Shown piece after piece: positions 14,278-17,754 of a stretch of 17,754 nucleotides of DNA. Each line of letters starts with the position of its first letter. The first letter of the stretch is position 1. Below the pieces are notes generated by a model. The model saw only the letters and a program-made list of their open reading frames with translations, had not been told where the DNA came from and did not search any database. Source of the DNA: AM-2324 sp042091035 (GTDB lineage: Bacteria > Bacteroidota > Bacteroidia > Chitinophagales > Saprospiraceae); contig JBELIG010000053.1 of NCBI GenBank assembly GCA_042091035.1, forward strand, positions 1-17,754. Reading direction: 5' to 3'. Both the position numbers and the translations under genes were made by a program.

Positions 14278-17157
14278 ATGATAGAACCCACTGTAAGAAA
14301 GCGCTTTGAAACCCCTTTTCCTGTTTATATTCACACCTTAGAAAATGGTCTTACGCTTTATCTTAGTCCAAATGATCTTGAGCCCAGAATTCAATCTAGC
14401 ATCGTTGTAAAAGCAGGATCTAAACATGATCCCGAAGATTGTACAGGTCTCGCACATTACTTTGAACACATGATGTTTAAGGGATCTTCTAAAATGGGTA
14501 CCATCAATTGGGAAAAAGAAAAAGAACTACTCCAACAGATTGAAGACCTCTACGAACAACACAGAGCCACCACTTCTAAAGAAGAACGTGCAAAAATATA
14601 TGCTGAAATCGATCGCGTATCTAACGAAGCAGCTACCTACGCAGTGCCAAATGAATACGATAAGATAATCAGTGAAATTGGAGGCAAAGACACCAATGCA
14701 TATACCTGGGTAGAGCAAACCGTTTACCTGAATAATATCCCAAGTAATCAGCTAAGCAATTGGCTGAAATTAGAAGCTGAACGCTTTAGACATGTTTCCC
14801 TTCGACTTTTTCACACAGAACTAGAAACCGTTTTCGAAGAGTTCAATATAACACAGGATTCTGATCCTAGAAAAGTATCTAAAGCAATCAACGAAATCCT
14901 TTTCCCTACACACCCTTATGGTACGCATACTACTATCGGTAGAGGTGAAGATCTTAGAGCACCCTCTCAAAAAGCAATTCGCCAATTCTTTAAGCAATAT
15001 TATGTGCCCAACAATATGGCAATCTGCCTTGCAGGTGATTTTGAAGTAGAAACAGCTATTGCAGCTATCGAAAAATACTGGTCTGACTTCAGCCCAGCCG
15101 ATATTCCTCCATTCGAATTTGATGAACAAGCTGAGATCACAGAAAACCAGCACAAATCCGTTTATGGCCAAAAATCAGATTATGTTGAAATAGCATGGAG
15201 GCTACCTGGAGCAAGCGCAGAAAACCTGCCTTACTTTGACTTTATTCAAAGTATTTTACAGAATGCACAAGTCGGACTGATTGATTGGGTTAAGCGTTCA
15301 CAAAAAGTATTGGATGCGAATGCCTACATCTATACCTTCAAGGATTATGCCTCACTTCGCATAAATGCACAACCCCGCCAAGGGCAAAGCCTCGATGAAG
15401 TAAAAGATATAATTTTCCAAATTGTAGAGCAGCTTAAATCAGGTTCCTACGAAGACTGGATCATTCCAGGTATTATCAAGGATATCAAGTTGTCTATACT
15501 CAACAATGCCGATTCTAATAATTCTAGGGCTAGCGTTATGAGTCAATATGCAATTTGGGACGTAGAATGGGACTTTTTTGCCAAAAGGCTAGAAAGCCTT
15601 GAACGCATTTCAAAAGCAGATATAACAAGCTTTCTCGCAGATAACTTGAGCAAGGGAGCAGCTGTGATTTACAAAAAACAAGGCGAAGATCCCGATGTCT
15701 TAAAGATGGAAAAACCCATGATTACGCCACTTCCTATGAATAAGGAGGAGCAATCGAGTTTTGCAGAAGATATTTTAAGTTACCAGGCTGATTCAATAGA
15801 TAGCCAGTTCCTTGATCTAGGTTCTTACATAAAAGCCATCAAGCTGCAAAATTCGAATATCTTACACTATCAAAAAAACACCTTTAACGAGGCGTTCAAG
15901 ACAAGTGTTCATTGGGACATCGGCAAGTTCAACAAAAAAGAAGTAGGTCTAATCAATGCCTTAATCAATTATATTTTCACAGAAGAATATTCATTAGAAA
16001 ACTTCCAGAATACGCTATTCCAAAATGGTTTATTCATACAATCCAAGACAAGTGGTGAACATGCACTAATCTCAATCGAAGGACTTGGTGAAACCTTCGA
16101 GACAGGCATGAATCTATTACACAAGATTATAAGTGGAGCAACTATATCTGAAGAAGCTCTAAAAAATATAAAGATTGATCTTTTCAAATCAAGAATTAAT
16201 GCTTTAAGTAATAAGCAATTAATCCTTAGAGAAGGCCTACTAAATCATGTCAAATACGGTTCTGACAATCCGTTTACACACAGACTGAGTCCTCAAGAAG
16301 TTTTAGATTTCAGTGTCGAAGATGCAAACGCACTTGTGCGTGAATTGCTAGAATATCCATTCAAGGTATACTACTATGGAGATCTAGAGCAAAATCAGGC
16401 AGAGCAAGTTGTCAACCAGTATTTTGGAGCACAAAAAACTACAAATGAAATCCCTCCATTAAAGGAATACAATATTAAGGACAACACTCAAAATACCATA
16501 TCTGTCCTTGATTTCCCAATGGTCCAAACGGATATTCTATTCCAAGCAAAATGTAGTGACCATTTCATCCTTGAGGATTTAATAATGGCAGAATGGTATA
16601 ATCAGTACTTTGGTTATGGACTCTCATCCATTATGTTTCAAGAGATTCGAGAAGCAAAAGCTTATGGGTATTCTACTTATGCTTACTTCAGTAGCCCTGC
16701 AAAAAAGGATAAGGAGCATAATCTTACAGCCTATCTTGGTACACAACCAGATAAGGTAAATACTGCCATTCCAGATATTATTGGTCTACTTAATGAAATG
16801 CCTTATGTGGCCAATCAAGTAGAACAGGCAAAGCTATCCATCTTGAAAAACATTGAATCCAGCAGGATCAATAGACAGAGCATCTACTGGACTTGGCTGA
16901 AAAACAATAAACTGGGCTTGGATGTAGACATGCGAGAGCTTATTTATGAAAGGCTCAAAGCAGCTACACATGAAGATTTAAAAGCATTTCACCAACGTGT
17001 GATCAAAGATCAAAATCTAAACATCATACTAATGGGACCTAAAGAGCAATTAGATATGGAATACTTGAAATCATTTGGTCCAATTAACATACTTCATAAA
17101 GAAGATGTACTAGGATATACCGAGGAAGAAATCCTAGAAGCATTGAACAAGATTTAG
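14278..17157 (+). CDS. M16 family (insulinase/pitrilysin-type) zinc metallopeptidase, single chain
   Basis: M16 enzymes cleave peptides inside a closed clamshell made of two M16 halves. The start at 14278 gives 959 residues (MIEPTVRKRFETPF); a TTG extension from 14245 is less likely. The catalytic inverted zinc motif is HYFEH (His60, Glu63, His64). The third zinc ligand is expected in ELETVFEEF (Glu187 or Glu188). The gap from His64 is about 124 residues instead of the usual 76 or so, because of a charged helical insert (about 79-118, EKELLQQIEDLYEQH). The second half lacks the zinc motif but keeps the conserved Arg/Tyr block (IREAKAYGYSTYAYF, encoded near 16640-16690). No signal peptide is seen, so it is probably cytosolic or exported unusually. 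One base separates it from the next gene, so they are cotranscribed. Confidence 0.93.
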   Translation: MIEPTVRKRFETPFPVYIHTLENGLTLYLSPNDLEPRIQSSIVVKAGSKHDPEDCTGLAHYFEHMMFKGSSKMGTINWEKEKELLQQIEDLYEQHRATTSKEERAKIYAEIDRVSNEAATYAVPNEYDKIISEIGGKDTNAYTWVEQTVYLNNIPSNQLSNWLKLEAERFRHVSLRLFHTELETVFEEFNITQDSDPRKVSKAINEILFPTHPYGTHTTIGRGEDLRAPSQKAIRQFFKQYYVPNNMAICLAGDFEVETAIAAIEKYWSDFSPADIPPFEFDEQAEITENQHKSVYGQKSDYVEIAWRLPGASAENLPYFDFIQSILQNAQVGLIDWVKRSQKVLDANAYIYTFKDYASLRINAQPRQGQSLDEVKDIIFQIVEQLKSGSYEDWIIPGIIKDIKLSILNNADSNNSRASVMSQYAIWDVEWDFFAKRLESLERISKADITSFLADNLSKGAAVIYKKQGEDPDVLKMEKPMITPLPMNKEEQSSFAEDILSYQADSIDSQFLDLGSYIKAIKLQNSNILHYQKNTFNEAFKTSVHWDIGKFNKKEVGLINALINYIFTEEYSLENFQNTLFQNGLFIQSKTSGEHALISIEGLGETFETGMNLLHKIISGATISEEALKNIKIDLFKSRINALSNKQLILREGLLNHVKYGSDNPFTHRLSPQEVLDFSVEDANALVRELLEYPFKVYYYGDLEQNQAEQVVNQYFGAQKTTNEIPPLKEYNIKDNTQNTISVLDFPMVQTDILFQAKCSDHFILEDLIMAEWYNQYFGYGLSSIMFQEIREAKAYGYSTYAYFSSPAKKDKEHNLTAYLGTQPDKVNTAIPDIIGLLNEMPYVANQVEQAKLSILKNIESSRINRQSIYWTWLKNNKLGLDVDMRELIYERLKAATHEDLKAFHQRVIKDQNLNIILMGPKEQLDMEYLKSFGPINILHKEDVLGYTEEEILEALNKI

Positions 17158-17158
17158 T

Positions 17159-17754
17159 ATGAATCCATTGTCTCCATTAATAAAACTTGAAGACCCTCTT
17201 TTTGATCAAAAAAAACTTGAGGTGTTCATAAAGCGTGATGAACTCATCCATCCGCTTATTTCAGGAAATAAATGGAGAAAACTAAAGTATAATCTGCTTG
17301 AATTCAAGCAAAAAAATAAAAAGCATCTCCTAAGTTTTGGAGGTGCTTTTTCTAACCACCTTCTAGCACTTGCTGCAGCTTGCTCCGAACAAGATATAAA
17401 AGGCACCATTATTGTAAGAGGTGATGGACCTGACCCTAATAATCCCACGCTAAAATTAGCAAACAAAATGGGAATCAATATTCAGTTCACAGATCGAACA
17501 AGCTACAAAAGAAGACATGATCAAGATTATCAACAGGAGCTGCTTGAACACTATAAAGCTGATTTTTTGATCCCTGAAGGAGGGACCAACTTACTTGCAC
17601 TTAATGGCTGTGCAGAAATAGTCGCTGAGATCGATTTCCAGCTTGGAAAGTCTCCAGATTACATCACAGTTTCGGCCGGAACCGGGGGAACTGCTGCAGG
17701 CCTATTAAGTCAATGCTCAAACAGTAAACTACAGGTGTTCCCTGCTCTAAAAGG
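17159..17754 (+). CDS. ACC deaminase / D-cysteine desulfhydrase-like PLP enzyme (3' end outside window)
   Basis: The first 198 codons are present. It begins MNPLSPLIKLEDPLF, one base after the M16 stop codon. The PLP lysine motif SGNKWRKLKYN puts the Schiff-base Lys at residue 38. The SFGGAFSNHLLALAA block (Ser65, Asn66, His67) matches the substrate-carboxylate and catalytic serine site of the family. IPEGGTNLLALNGCAEI and the phosphate-binding SAGTGGTAAGL follow. This is fold type II PLP chemistry on small amino acids; whether the substrate is ACC, D-cysteine or another thiol amino acid cannot be decided because the C-terminal specificity residues (including the key tyrosine) lie outside the window. 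It is probably cytosolic and in an operon with the peptidase gene. A terminator-like hairpin lies within codons 54-65. Confidence 0.9.
   Translation, partial: MNPLSPLIKLEDPLFDQKKLEVFIKRDELIHPLISGNKWRKLKYNLLEFKQKNKKHLLSFGGAFSNHLLALAAACSEQDIKGTIIVRGDGPDPNNPTLKLANKMGINIQFTDRTSYKRRHDQDYQQELLEHYKADFLIPEGGTNLLALNGCAEIVAEIDFQLGKSPDYITVSAGTGGTAAGLLSQCSNSKLQVFPALK
17318..17351 (+). terminator. Terminator-like hairpin inside the PLP-enzyme coding sequence
   Basis: Arms 17318-17330 (AAAAAGCATCTCC) and 17339-17351 (GGAGGTGCTTTTT) pair over 13 positions with one G-U pair and an 8-nt loop; the right arm ends in a T5 tract. The structure falls in frame at codons 54-65, so the coding constraint of the FGGAFS motif may create it by chance. 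Whether it acts is unknown. Confidence 0.4.

Noticed and set aside
1..17754. CRISPR array, transposase, tRNA, rRNA or prophage
   Set aside because: No short regular repeats, transposase motifs, tRNA-like cloverleaf or conserved rRNA sequence were seen.

Overview
The window comes from an AT-rich member of the Bacteroidota, most likely a Saprospiria/Lewinella-type marine relative (the phylum is well supported, the order is a guess). The evidence is: two proteins with the type B C-terminal sorting domain of the type IX secretion system (T9SS), an 11-repeat SprB-like adhesin, a PorE-like TPR/beta-propeller protein, a DUF6089 barrel protein, starts without Shine-Dalgarno sequences, and promoter-like TTG...TAnnTTTG elements. 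No mobile element, CRISPR array, rRNA or tRNA was seen.

Layout. 1-4230 (+) is the 3' part of a giant secreted adhesin with a cohesin-like domain, SprB-type repeats and a T9SS sorting domain. It shares a perfect bidirectional terminator with a convergent LamG-domain T9SS cargo gene (5534-4284). Upstream of the latter on the minus strand are a YbaB/EbfC nucleoid-associated protein (5906-5589) and a DUF6089-type outer-membrane barrel (6732-6028). A 300-bp divergent spacer separates these from tatC (7033-7845) and a translationally coupled two-helix membrane protein of unknown function (7845-8291). That gene overlaps, tail to tail, a TPR/beta-propeller/SPOR protein (10240-8288), which lies downstream of purN (10910-10341). 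Divergent from purN is an OmpA/Pal-like coiled-coil lipoprotein (11135-11908) with its own terminator.

12215-14184 holds three tandem genes for small secreted beta-rich proteins. The first and third are clear paralogs and the second is a diverged member. A compact, elaborate upstream region precedes them: two 13-nt direct repeats 33 bp apart, a 15-nt dyad touching a -33 element, a good -7 element, and a 25-nt palindrome 11 nt before the start codon. The cassette ends in a strong terminator. It is followed by a 959-residue M16 metallopeptidase (14278-17157) and, one base later, the 5' part of a PLP-dependent ACC deaminase/D-cysteine desulfhydrase-like gene (17159 to the window edge), which carries a terminator-like hairpin inside its coding sequence.

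How it fits together: most genes serve the cell envelope. They cover export (TatC; T9SS cargo; a PorE-like putative T9SS/peptidoglycan connector), outer-membrane barrels and peptidoglycan-anchored lipoproteins, with a few housekeeping genes (purN, ebfC-like, peptidase, PLP enzyme) between them. The least explained parts are the three-gene barrel-like cassette with its control region, the SPOR-for-OmpA swap in the PorE-like protein, and the unknown partner of tatC.
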